From a methane-oxidizing endosymbiont of Gigantopelta aegis (lineage in GTDB: Bacteria; Pseudomonadota; Gammaproteobacteria; Methylococcales; Methylomonadaceae), in NCBI RefSeq assembly GCF_016097405.1, contig NZ_JAEHGD010000002.1, positions 197,876 to 261,875 of the forward strand: a stretch of 64,000 bases of DNA. The letters run 5' to 3'. A program made the translations under genes and the position numbers. This document shows positions 57,027-64,000 of the stretch, piece after piece. Below the pieces are notes generated by a model. The model was not told the DNA's origin. It saw only the letters and a program-made list of their open reading frames with translations, and searched no databases. Within the stretch, counting starts at the first letter, position 1, and every line of letters begins with the position of its first letter.

Positions 57027-57662
57027 ATGATGGATAATTCTATTTTTGATAAAAATTGCCGTGCCTGCCCCCGGCTGGCGACATTTCTTGATGAGGTGAA
57101 GCAAAAATATCCGGCGTATCATGCGGCCCCTGTCGCGCCGTTTGGGGATGTGTCACCCGCCTTATTAATTGTAGGTCTGGCACCTGGAATGCATGGCGCT
57201 AATGCTAGTGGCCGGCCTTTCACCGGTGATTATGCCGGTTTGTTATTGTATGAAACGCTATATGAATTTGGCTTCAGCAATCAGCCCGATTCCAGTGCAC
57301 TCGATGATGGGTTGGTGCTGAAAAATTGCCGCATTACCAATGCCGTAAAATGCCTGCCTCCACAGAACAAGCCGGTTGGTGCGGAAATCAACCAATGTAA
57401 TCATTTTTTACAGCAGGAAATTAAGGCTTTACCGGAACAGGCTGTGATTATGGTTTTGGGAAATATTGCACATCAGGCGGTATTGAAAGCCTATGGTTTA
57501 CGTTTGAGTCAGATTGCATTTAAGCATAATCAGGCGACGGCATTACCGGATGGTAAACTATTGGTCAGTTCTTACCACTGTAGTCGCTATAATATACAAA
57601 CCAAGCGTTTGACTAGGGAAATGTTTCATGATGTGTTTAACACGATTAAGAACTATATTTAG
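57027..57662 (+). CDS. Uracil-DNA glycosylase, family 5-like (UDGb)
   Basis: The protein starts at ATG 57027 (MMDNSIFDKNCRACPRLATFLD) after a CAGGAAA site; an upstream TTG at 57015 lies in the pnp terminator. Motif 1 is GLAPGMHGANASGRPFTGDYAG and motif 2 is SSYHCSRYNIQTKRL. Cysteines in NCRACPR and NAVKCLPP plus a later one would ligate a 4Fe-4S cluster. Motif 1 lacks the catalytic polar residue of family 4, matching family 5, which removes uracil and hypoxanthine. It ends five bases before uvrC, forming a DNA-repair pair. Confidence 0.87.
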   Translation: MMDNSIFDKNCRACPRLATFLDEVKQKYPAYHAAPVAPFGDVSPALLIVGLAPGMHGANASGRPFTGDYAGLLLYETLYEFGFSNQPDSSALDDGLVLKNCRITNAVKCLPPQNKPVGAEINQCNHFLQQEIKALPEQAVIMVLGNIAHQAVLKAYGLRLSQIAFKHNQATALPDGKLLVSSYHCSRYNIQTKRLTREMFHDVFNTIKNYI

Positions 57663-57667
57663 GACGT

Positions 57668-59494
57668 GTGAACGAAAATACGCTAAACAAGACATTTGAT
57701 GTCAAAGCCTTTCTGAAAACACTGACGCAACGTCCTGGTATTTATAAAATGCTAGATGAGCGTGGCGAGATTATTTATATCGGAAAGGCTAAAAATCTGA
57801 AAAATCGCGTTTCCAGTTATTTCAGAACGCACAGCGCTTCGCCTAAGCAACAAGCAATGGTTGCTAAAGTGGCGTCGATTGAGGTCATGGTAACTCATAC
57901 CGAAGGTGAGGCGTTATTGTTGGAAAGTCAGCAAATCAAGCGTTTCAAGCCACGGTACAATATTTGTTTGCGCGATGATAAATCCTATCCGTATGTTTTT
58001 TTGAGCGATCATGATTTTCCGCAATTGACTTTCCATCGCGGTGCTAAGAAACGTAAGGGCATTTATTTTGGCCCTTATCCCAGTGCCGGTGCCGTGCGGG
58101 AAACGCTTAAATTGTTACAAAAAATTTTCCCTGTCAGGCAGTGCGATGATTCTTTTTATCAGCACCGGACCCGTCCCTGTCTGCAATATCAAATACAGCG
58201 TTGTACTGCGCCCTGTACTGGGTTGATCTCAAAAGACGATTACCAGGCCGATGTTGAAAATACAAAATTATTCTTGCAAGGCAAAGGGGAGTTAGTCATC
58301 GATAGTCTGGTGCAGCGCATGGAAACGGCATCGGAACAGCTTGCCTTCGAACAAGCTGCTGTTTATCGCGATCAGATCAGCCGTTTACGGTCGGTTTTAG
58401 AGCGCCATTTTGTGTTAGGTGAAAAAGGTGATGTCGATATTATTGCCTGTGCTAACAATGCTGGCATGGCCTGTGTTCAAGTCTTTTTTATCCGCAAGGG
58501 CCAGAATCTGGGCAGTAAAACATTTTTCCCTAAAATGGCCGAGTCTCATGCGGCGGGAGATATTTTACAGGCCTTTATCGCTCAGTATTATCTGGAACGT
58601 CAATTACCAAATGAATTGATTGTGAGCCATGCATTGCCAGATACCCACTTACTGGCTGAAGTGTTATCGAAACAAGCACAGCAAACGGTTACGATCAGCA
58701 CTCATGTTCGGGGACAACGGGCTAAATGGTTGGAAATGGCGGCAAGTAATGCTGAAAATTTCTTATCCACACGTATGGCAGATAAACAGGGTATTCATGA
58801 GCGTTTTTTGAGTTTACAAGAACAGCTAGGGCTTGATGAAATGCCTAAACGTTTGGAATGTTTCGATATCAGCCATACTCAGGGTGAGCAAACGGTTGCT
58901 TCATGCGTTGTTTACACGCTGGAAGGGCCGCTAACGGCGGCTTATCGGCGATTTAACATTGAAGGCATTACACCCGGCGATGATTATGCAGCGATTTACC
59001 AAGCAGTTTACCGGCGCTTTAAACGCATGAAAAAAGGTGAGCATCAAGCACCGGATATTTTACTGATCGATGGCGGTAAGGGACAGGTTAATGAGGCGCA
59101 AAAGGCATTATCCGAATTATCAGTAAATAGTGTTATGATAGTGGGCGTTTCTAAAGGGCCTGATCGCAAGGCGGGGATGGAAAAAATCATCTTGCCGGAA
59201 TTGTCAGAGCCTTTGGATATAACGCCAGGTGCCAGTTGCTTGTTGTTGATTCAGCATATTCGGGATGAAGCGCACCGGTTTGCGATTACAGGACACCGAG
59301 GTAGACGGGCCAAGGCCAAAAAACGCTCTATACTCGAAGATATACCAGGACTTGGCCCTAAACGACGGCAAATCTTGTTAAAACAATTTGGTGGCCTGCA
59401 AGGTGTGGCCAAGGCCGGTGTCGATGCCCTGAATAGTGTCGATGGCATCAGTCGACAGTTGGCGCAAAAAATTTACGATAGTTTTCATCAATAA
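57668..59494 (+). CDS. uvrC: Excinuclease ABC subunit C
   Basis: UvrC makes the 3' and 5' incisions in nucleotide excision repair. The 608-residue protein starts with GTG at 57668. It has the GIY-YIG nuclease domain (RPGIYKMLDERGEIIYIGKAKNLKNR), a cysteine-rich segment (CLQYQIQRCTAPCTG), the UvrB-binding UVR motif, the RNase H-like endonuclease domain (RLECFDISHTQGEQTVAS, LLIDGGKGQ) and C-terminal helix-hairpin-helix repeats (IPGLGPKRRQILLKQFGG). It is followed two bases later by pgsA, the standard arrangement. Confidence 0.98.
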   Translation: MNENTLNKTFDVKAFLKTLTQRPGIYKMLDERGEIIYIGKAKNLKNRVSSYFRTHSASPKQQAMVAKVASIEVMVTHTEGEALLLESQQIKRFKPRYNICLRDDKSYPYVFLSDHDFPQLTFHRGAKKRKGIYFGPYPSAGAVRETLKLLQKIFPVRQCDDSFYQHRTRPCLQYQIQRCTAPCTGLISKDDYQADVENTKLFLQGKGELVIDSLVQRMETASEQLAFEQAAVYRDQISRLRSVLERHFVLGEKGDVDIIACANNAGMACVQVFFIRKGQNLGSKTFFPKMAESHAAGDILQAFIAQYYLERQLPNELIVSHALPDTHLLAEVLSKQAQQTVTISTHVRGQRAKWLEMAASNAENFLSTRMADKQGIHERFLSLQEQLGLDEMPKRLECFDISHTQGEQTVASCVVYTLEGPLTAAYRRFNIEGITPGDDYAAIYQAVYRRFKRMKKGEHQAPDILLIDGGKGQVNEAQKALSELSVNSVMIVGVSKGPDRKAGMEKIILPELSEPLDITPGASCLLLIQHIRDEAHRFAITGHRGRRAKAKKRSILEDIPGLGPKRRQILLKQFGGLQGVAKAGVDALNSVDGISRQLAQKIYDSFHQ

Positions 59495-59496
59495 TT

Positions 59497-60057
59497 ATGC
59501 TACACGAGTTTAATTTACCCACATGCTTAACTTTTTTACGGATCGCTTTGATTCCGTTGTTAGCTGTCGTTTTTTATTTACCCTGGGAATATTCCAATGT
59601 GGCATGTACATTGATTTTTATCTTCGCGGGTTTTACGGACTGGCTGGATGGCTATCTGGCCAGAAAAATGCAACTGGAAACAGCTTTTGGTGCTTTCCTC
59701 GATCCGGTTGCTGATAAATTGATGGTTGCTTTTGTGCTCGTTTTGTTGGTACAGGCGGAAGCATCCCCCTATCTTGCTATTCCTGCCGCTATTATCATTG
59801 GTCGGGAAATCACGATTGCTTCGTTAAGAGAGTGGATGGCTGAAATTGGTCAGCGCGCAAAGGTTAAGGTTTCACAACTTGGAAAATGGAAAACAACAGC
59901 TCAAATGGTCGCTATTGCTTTTCTGTTATATCGGGATGATATTTTTAATTTGCCAGTGAGTATGATTGGCTATGTGTTACTTTATATCGCCGCCATTCTA
60001 ACCTTATGGTCGATGGCTAATTATTTAATGGCCGCTGCCTCTACACTAAGGGAATAA
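59497..60057 (+). CDS. pgsA: CDP-diacylglycerol-glycerol-3-phosphate phosphatidyltransferase
   Basis: PgsA makes phosphatidylglycerol phosphate in the inner membrane. The 186-residue polytopic protein carries the CDP-alcohol phosphotransferase motif within DWLDGYLARKM and LETAFGAFLDPVADKL, with all three metal-binding aspartate positions, and begins MLHEFNLPTCLTFLRIALIPLLA. It lies two bases downstream of uvrC. Confidence 0.97.
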   Translation: MLHEFNLPTCLTFLRIALIPLLAVVFYLPWEYSNVACTLIFIFAGFTDWLDGYLARKMQLETAFGAFLDPVADKLMVAFVLVLLVQAEASPYLAIPAAIIIGREITIASLREWMAEIGQRAKVKVSQLGKWKTTAQMVAIAFLLYRDDIFNLPVSMIGYVLLYIAAILTLWSMANYLMAAASTLRE

Positions 60058-60131
60058 GCGGCACTCAAGACAATCACAATCATAAGATAACATCGTTTTG
60101 TTATTCAAAACGATGAATCAAGCGTATCAAA

Positions 60132-60743
60132 ATGGAACAAAAACAAGAACAACAAGATCAAGAACAAACCAAAAAGGTCGTTACACGGGATGATATTTTA
60201 CTGGCCGCCTTAAAACTTTTTGCAGAAAAGGGCTATTTCAATACCTCTCTGGCTGATATTAAAACGGCCTGCGGTTTAAAAACAACAAGTGGCATTTATC
60301 AGCATTTCAAAACCAAGCAAATGATTGCCGAGGCGCTGTTTGGCAATATACTCGACAGTTTGAGTATATCCATCGATGATATTCGGCGACGTAATCGCAA
60401 GTCCTCAGAGCAGCTACGGGAAATCGTCGATTTATTGTTTAAATTAACTGATGACGCGCCTGAAGTGATGACTTTTTTATTGCGTATCAAGGTTGATGAA
60501 TTTTTGCCGGAATATAAACCCCTGCTCGAAACGGCGCCGTTCAATAAAATTATACGCATATTACAAAAAGGCATTAAAGACGGTGAAATCCGTTCATTAG
60601 ACCCTTTAATGGCCTATGCCTGTTTTTTTGGTATCGTCAATCAAACGCTGGAAATGGTGTTAACTGGCGCTTTGGATAAAGATGCCGATAGTTATCAATC
60701 ACAGGTTTGGCTGTTGGCCTGGAGTTGTATTGCGCGAAAATGA
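60132..60743 (+). CDS. TetR-family transcriptional regulator
   Basis: The 203-residue protein has a charged N-terminal tail rich in Gln/Glu, then a TetR helix-turn-helix (ILLAALKLFAEKGYFNTSLADIKTACGLKTTSGIYQHFKTKQMIAEALF) and a ligand-binding C-terminal domain of TetR_C-type. It stands alone. A palindrome of 11-bp arms (AATTTAACGGA) at 61181-61203, about 440 bp downstream, could be an operator but a link is not shown. Confidence 0.92.
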   Translation: MEQKQEQQDQEQTKKVVTRDDILLAALKLFAEKGYFNTSLADIKTACGLKTTSGIYQHFKTKQMIAEALFGNILDSLSISIDDIRRRNRKSSEQLREIVDLLFKLTDDAPEVMTFLLRIKVDEFLPEYKPLLETAPFNKIIRILQKGIKDGEIRSLDPLMAYACFFGIVNQTLEMVLTGALDKDADSYQSQVWLLAWSCIARK

Positions 60744-60801
60744 GGTTGTTATTCACATCAAAACAAAGATATAAAAAACAAGAATTAAGTCTTTTATTTA
60801 A

Positions 60802-61112
60802 CTGATGTTACGCAGTAACTCTTCCCTCATTCCCACGCTCCTGCGTAGGAACCCATGTAGACACAGAGATCACTGAGAACACAGAGAATGAAACCGTGTA
60901 GTAAGGATGAACAACAAATGTTCCTACAGGGTCGTTAATAACTGAATGAATCTAGATCAGTCAATGGAATTAAACGATACAAACTATAACTCTGTGCGCT
61001 CTGTGGTCTCTGTGTCGATAAAAAATAGAGGCCAGAGATGACTTTTTCTTTCACGGTAATGGTGAATGGAAGATTATGGGAATGAGATTGAAGTGCCGCT
61101 GCGTAACATCAG
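60802..61112. repeat. Second MITE-like repeat family, copy B (311 bp)
   Basis: It begins CTGATGTTACGCAG and ends CTGCGTAACATCAG, a perfect 14-bp inverted repeat, with TTATTTAA on both sides (60794-60801 and 61113-61120). Internally it matches copy A at 35.2 kb, with runs such as ACACAGAGA and CTCTGTGGTCTCTGTG. No coding capacity is seen. Confidence 0.78.
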
Positions 61113-61180
61113 TTATTTAATTAACTGTTTTTGTAAGTTTTTGATAAATAAATGTTTTAAGATGTGTTTAGAAAATAGTC

Positions 61181-61203
61181 AATTTAACGGATTCCGTTAA
61201 ATT
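61181..61203. promoter_or_regulatory. Perfect palindrome, possible operator
   Basis: Two 11-bp arms AATTTAACGGA and TCCGTTAAATT are separated by one base. The symmetry and length suit a dimeric repressor site. Flanking DNA is AT-rich and no gene starts directly beside it. Confidence 0.4.
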
Positions 61204-61235
61204 TCGAAGACTTAGGCCGATTATCATTATCTTTT

Positions 61236-61274
61236 CCACAAAGTTATCCACAGAAAATGTGGGTAACTTTGTGG
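61236..61274. other. Inverted pair of DnaA-box-like sequences
   Basis: The arms CCACAAAGTTATCCACA and TGTGGGTAACTTTGTGG surround GAAAA with one mismatch. TTATCCACA is a perfect DnaA box, its mirror is TTACCCACA, and an overlapping TTTTCCACA lies on the left. It may be a DnaA-binding site or a hairpin terminator for the convergent bcp gene; no T run follows on the bcp strand. Confidence 0.45.
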
Positions 61275-61294
61275 GGGGCAAACCAGACAGAATA

Positions 61295-61762
61295 TTATTG
61301 CTTGATCGTTTGTGTTTGCAAGAATTGAATAATCTCTTCAGCATGGTGCGATGGGTTGACGTGCCGATAGATTTTTGCCAGTTTACCGTCGGGAGCAATA
61401 ATAAAGGAATGTCGTTTGCAGAAGCGGATTGGGCCTAATTTAAATAAGCATCCATATTGACGGCTGACTGCGCCATCCGGGTCGCTCAATAAAGGGAAGG
61501 GTAACTGTCGTTTTTGAATAAAGGACTGGTGACTGCTGACAGAATCGGTATTAATGCCTAAAACAATACCATTCAGCTTCCTGATTTCATCATAGCTATC
61601 CCTTAAGTGGCAGGCCTCTGCCGTGCAACCCGGGGTATTGTCTTTCGGATAAAAAAATAAAATCAGCCAGTGACCTTTGTAATGGTCAGGTGTATGCACT
61701 TTAGTGTCACTGCCTGTAAGTTTAAAATAAGGCGCGGGCTGATTGGTTTTAAGTTTTTGCAT
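61295..61762 (-). CDS. bcp: Thiol peroxidase of the BCP/PrxQ type
   Basis: The chosen start is ATG 61762 (MQKLKTNQPAPYFKL), giving 155 residues; a frame from 61771 adds three. The peroxidatic Cys46 and resolving Cys51 are seen in DNTPGCTAEACHL. The protein reduces hydrogen and organic peroxides in the cytoplasm using thioredoxin. It is divergent from the YjgR-type gene, whose start lies 25 bases away. Confidence 0.95.
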   Translation of the reverse strand: MQKLKTNQPAPYFKLTGSDTKVHTPDHYKGHWLILFFYPKDNTPGCTAEACHLRDSYDEIRKLNGIVLGINTDSVSSHQSFIQKRQLPFPLLSDPDGAVSRQYGCLFKLGPIRFCKRHSFIIAPDGKLAKIYRHVNPSHHAEEIIQFLQTQTIKQ

Positions 61763-61787
61763 GATAATCACCTAAAAGAGTACTAAT

Positions 61788-63248
61788 ATGCAGCAAATAT
61801 TGTTAGGGGGCAACGGCCAGCAACAGATTTTAATGGATGCCGCGATGGGTAATCGGCACGGCATGATTTCAGGCGCGACAGGCACCGGAAAAACGATAAC
61901 CTTGCAAATACTCGCGGAAGGCTTTTCCCGATTAGGCGTTCCTGTTTTTCTGGCGGATATGAAAGGTGATTTATCCGGCATTGCTAAGTCTGGAAAGGCG
62001 CATCCAAAAATTGAACAGCGTCTTCAGGCCATTAAAATTGAAGATTTCCAATTTCGGGGTAACCCGGCAGTTTTTTGGGATATTTTTGGCGAAAATGGAC
62101 ATCCGGTCAGAGCGACAATTTCAGATATGGGGCCTTTGTTGTTGAGCCATCTGTTGAATTTGAATGATACTCAGACCGGTATTTTGTATAGTGGCTTTAA
62201 AATTGCCGATGATGAAGGCTTGTTATTGCTAGATTTGAAAGACCTGCGTGCCATATTAGCCTGGATGGCTGAAAATAGCAGGGCGTTGAAAGCAGAGTAC
62301 GGCACTATTTCTTCGGCTAGCATTGGCGCAATACAGCGCCGCTTGCTGGTTCTAGAAGAGCAGGGTGCAGAGCATTTTTTTGCTGAACCTGCAATCGAAC
62401 TGGATGATTTGCAGCGCGTTGATTTTTCCGGCAATGGTGTTATCAACATTCTTGATGCCACTCGGCTAATGGCAAAATCTCCACGTTTGTATGCCGCTTT
62501 TTTATTGTGGTTATTATCCGAATTATTTGAAACGCTGCCGGAAGTCGGTGATTTAGACAAACCTAAAATGGTCTTGTTTTTTGATGAGGCACATTTGCTG
62601 TTTGACCGGGCGCCTCGGGTTTTGATTGACAAAATTGAGCAGATTGTTCGCTTAATTCGTTCAAAAGGAGTTGGGGTTTATTTTGTCAGTCAAAGTCCGC
62701 TGGATGTCCCCGAAGATATTCTGGGACAGCTGGGACTTAAAATCCAACATGCCTTAAGGGCTTACACGCCAAAGGATAGAAAGGTGATTAAAGCCGTTGC
62801 CCAAACATTTAGAGAAAACCCTGCATTGGATACAGAACAAGCCATTCAGGCACTCAAAACGGGCGAAGCGCTGATTTCGACATTGAATGCCGATGGTAGT
62901 CCGAGCCAAGTTGAGCGGGTTTTAATGCGGCCACCGGAATCACAAATAGGCCCACTTACGGATGAAGAAAGAAAAACGATTATGCAACGTTCGCCGGTAA
63001 AAGGCCGATATGAACGAATAATTGACCGTGAATCAGCTTATGAACTGTTAAAGCAAAAAGCTGAACAGCGCAGTCAATTAAGCAGACAGAATGAAAAAAC
63101 AGTCAAATCATATCGGCGTAGTTCAAGCCGTTCACGTCAATCCGTCGGTGAAGCTATGCTAAAAAGTGCAGCTAGAAGTATTGGGAGTCAAATTGGTAGG
63201 CAAATTATGCGAGGAATTTTAGGTTCATTATTGGGGCGGCGTTCCTAG
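61788..63248 (+). CDS. yjgR: YjgR/DUF853-type HerA-like ATPase
   Basis: The 486-residue P-loop protein has Walker [10 protein letters not shown] near residue 29, a second motif [13 protein letters not shown], Walker [14 protein letters not shown] and sensor-like [10 protein letters not shown]. It ends in a long basic tail rich in Arg, Ser and Gln. The family is widespread and of unknown cell role, distantly related to HerA/FtsK motors. It is monocistronic and converges on the EGKCG peptide gene. Confidence 0.93.
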   Translation: MQQILLGGNGQQQILMDAAMGNRHGMISGATGTGKTITLQILAEGFSRLGVPVFLADMKGDLSGIAKSGKAHPKIEQRLQAIKIEDFQFRGNPAVFWDIFGENGHPVRATISDMGPLLLSHLLNLNDTQTGILYSGFKIADDEGLLLLDLKDLRAILAWMAENSRALKAEYGTISSASIGAIQRRLLVLEEQGAEHFFAEPAIELDDLQRVDFSGNGVINILDATRLMAKSPRLYAAFLLWLLSELFETLPEVGDLDKPKMVLFFDEAHLLFDRAPRVLIDKIEQIVRLIRSKGVGVYFVSQSPLDVPEDILGQLGLKIQHALRAYTPKDRKVIKAVAQTFRENPALDTEQAIQALKTGEALISTLNADGSPSQVERVLMRPPESQIGPLTDEERKTIMQRSPVKGRYERIIDRESAYELLKQKAEQRSQLSRQNEKTVKSYRRSSSRSRQSVGEAMLKSAARSIGSQIGRQIMRGILGSLLGRRS

Positions 63249-63324
63249 AAGGGTGGCTGCTGGACTATAGATGATGCTATTTCGACAGCCACCTAAAAAC
63301 GACCTAATTCTGTAGAAAAAAACA

Positions 63325-63356
63325 TAAGGCTGGTTAATCCAGCCTTTTTATTTTGT
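63325..63356. terminator. Bidirectional terminator between yjgR and the EGKCG gene
   Basis: AAGGCTGG and CCAGCCTT pair around TTAAT, with T-rich sequence after and A-rich sequence before it, so it serves both converging genes. Confidence 0.85.
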
Positions 63357-63359
63357 TTT

Positions 63360-63719
63360 TCACATTTTCATAGAAGCGCCGCATTTTCCTTCACCACATT
63401 TGCCTTCCATTGATTTTTTATCGGCTTTCGGCATAGCTTTATTACCGGCACATTTACCTTCAACTGTTTTATCTTCGTTCGTTTTCATCATGGCCGCGCC
63501 ACATTTGCCTTCGCCGCAAGCACCATCTTTCATTTTCATCGATGTGCTTTTTTCATCCGATTCAGCAACCTGCATATAGCCTGATGATAATTCAGTTAAT
63601 GAAAAAGGATTATCCATTTTTGCTGTATTTTCGGTAGCTTGTGCGTTGGAAAAGGATAGACCGGAAAGCAGGGATGTGCTGATTGTTGCTAAGAGCGTAG
63701 ATTTGTTTTTGGTAGTCAT
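63360..63719 (-). CDS. Secreted EGKCG-repeat peptide, HvfA/bufferin-like precursor
   Basis: The 119-residue product has a signal peptide (LLATISTSLLSGLSFSNAQA), an acidic/neutral middle and a C-terminal part with repeated GEGKCG and EGKC motifs (GACGEGKCG, VEGKCAGNK, MEGKCGEGKCGASMKM; five cysteines). Proteins with EGKCG repeats and a signal peptide (HvfA type) are known substrates of MNIO enzymes (HvfB with HvfC) that convert cysteines to copper-binding heterocycles. No such enzyme gene is in the window: downstream lies a terminator, and upstream is the end of another gene. It may be an orphan precursor or a simple metal-binding protein. Confidence 0.75.
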   Translation of the reverse strand: MTTKNKSTLLATISTSLLSGLSFSNAQATENTAKMDNPFSLTELSSGYMQVAESDEKSTSMKMKDGACGEGKCGAAMMKTNEDKTVEGKCAGNKAMPKADKKSMEGKCGEGKCGASMKM

Positions 63720-63898
63720 ATTTTTTCTCGACTGTAAGTGGATAAAACGTGAAGCATATCAGAATGACCGCAAATAAAAAAGAAGGTTCCGAACAGGAGG
63801 ACTTTAAGCTTAGGAACGGACTTTTATTCGATACAATACCGAGAAAGCGGTGCGGTGTGGGAATTTTGCTGAGGAAAAAGGGAAGGATTTTTTGAAAC

Positions 63899-63931
63899 CC
63901 CGTTTCTCTACTTTTTTGCAGAGAAACGGGG
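63899..63931 (-). terminator. Terminator of the gene entering from the right edge
   Basis: CCCCGTTTCTCT and AGAGAAACGGGG form a 12-bp stem, just beyond the stop at 63941-63943 of the minus-strand frame. The rest of 63720-63898 holds the upstream region of the EGKCG gene, and no gene is seen in it. Confidence 0.75.
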
Positions 63932-63940
63932 AGTATAGGC

Positions 63941-64000
63941 TTATTCCAAAACGTTATTGAAATCGGTACGTTTTTCCAGAAGTTGAGCTTCTTTTTCTAC
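63941..64000 (-). CDS. C-terminal end of an unidentified protein (partial)
   Basis: The minus strand is open from the window edge and ends VEKEAQLLEKRTDFNNVLE followed by TAA at 63941-63943. A terminator hairpin directly follows. Too little is present to name it; the charged helix-like tail is the only feature. Confidence 0.6.
   Translation of the reverse strand, partial: VEKEAQLLEKRTDFNNVLE

Noticed and set aside
61116-61294. Chromosomal replication origin
   Set aside because: Only one perfect DnaA box plus two near matches, and none of dnaA, dnaN, mnmG or mnmE nearby.

Overview
The window is a chromosomal segment of a gammaproteobacterium. The main evidence is the run rimP-nusA-infB-rbfA-truB-rpsO-pnp, the pair uvrC-pgsA, a DusA-type dihydrouridine synthase, a FleQ-type sigma-54 activator and a complete feoABC operon. 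Base composition is moderate (roughly mid-40s % G+C by eye). An aquatic methylotroph or sulfur-oxidiser type of lineage (for example Methylococcales) would fit the gene style, but no diagnostic metabolic gene is present, so that placement is only a guess.

Layout. 1-4729: a type I restriction hsdR cut in two by a decayed IS3-family element. 4858-8701: dnaB-alr-radA, overlapping by single bases. 8703-11386: a PilZ gene, a truncated second PilZ gene split by an IS5 copy, and a frameshifted yihY. 11453-16123: a FleQ-like regulator, a CorC/HlyC-type membrane protein and a twin-FHA protein cut by another IS5 copy. 16150-22102: a tight minus-strand operon folE-hemH-small CPIC protein-membrane MutS-like ATPase-purT-lytic transglycosylase-HDOD. 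22181-24351: an ISAs1-family element that replaced the last codons of dusA. 24482-31003: an accessory zone with tRNA-Thr, an IS630 remnant and an intact IS630, a SnoaL-like gene split by it, a PcfJ/HIRAN protein, a Fic gene broken by an IS5 fragment, and remnants of a RAYT and a recombinase. 31050-37358: a NERD nuclease-like protein, Fur-boxed feoABC and an orphan HerA-like ATPase. 37542-42055: yigZ, a nitrate/sulfonate/taurine-type ABC transporter and a vWA-OmpA lipoprotein. 42196-45876: a Sel1 protein, gltX, tRNA-Ala, tRNA-Glu, and a second tRNA-Glu split by an intact IS4-family element. 46035-47820: pdxA-ksgA. 48170-56811: the transcription/translation operon. 57027-63719: a family-5-like uracil-DNA glycosylase, uvrC-pgsA, a TetR regulator, bcp, a YjgR-type ATPase and a short EGKCG-repeat secreted peptide resembling a metal-binding RiPP precursor.

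The dominant theme is mobile DNA. I see six recognisable IS copies from five families, two further IS fragments, and two families of small non-autonomous repeats. The first repeat family has a 153-bp form (three copies) and a 131-bp relative; all four have exact 8-bp target duplications. The second has two copies with matching ends. Several host genes are broken or trimmed by these insertions: hsdR, a PilZ gene, the FHA gene, dusA, the SnoaL-like gene, the Fic gene and a tRNA-Glu. In most cases the uninterrupted gene can be rebuilt by removing the element and one copy of the target duplication. Frameshifts in homopolymer runs are concentrated in transposase genes while housekeeping genes remain open, which suggests real decay.

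No complete new multi-gene system can be claimed. The best candidates for new biology are the PcfJ-HIRAN/SnoaL pair, the membrane MutS-like ATPase with its small partner, the EGKCG peptide, the tandem-terminator leader of rimP-nusA, a plus-strand structured RNA candidate near 40.7 kb, and the small repeat families.
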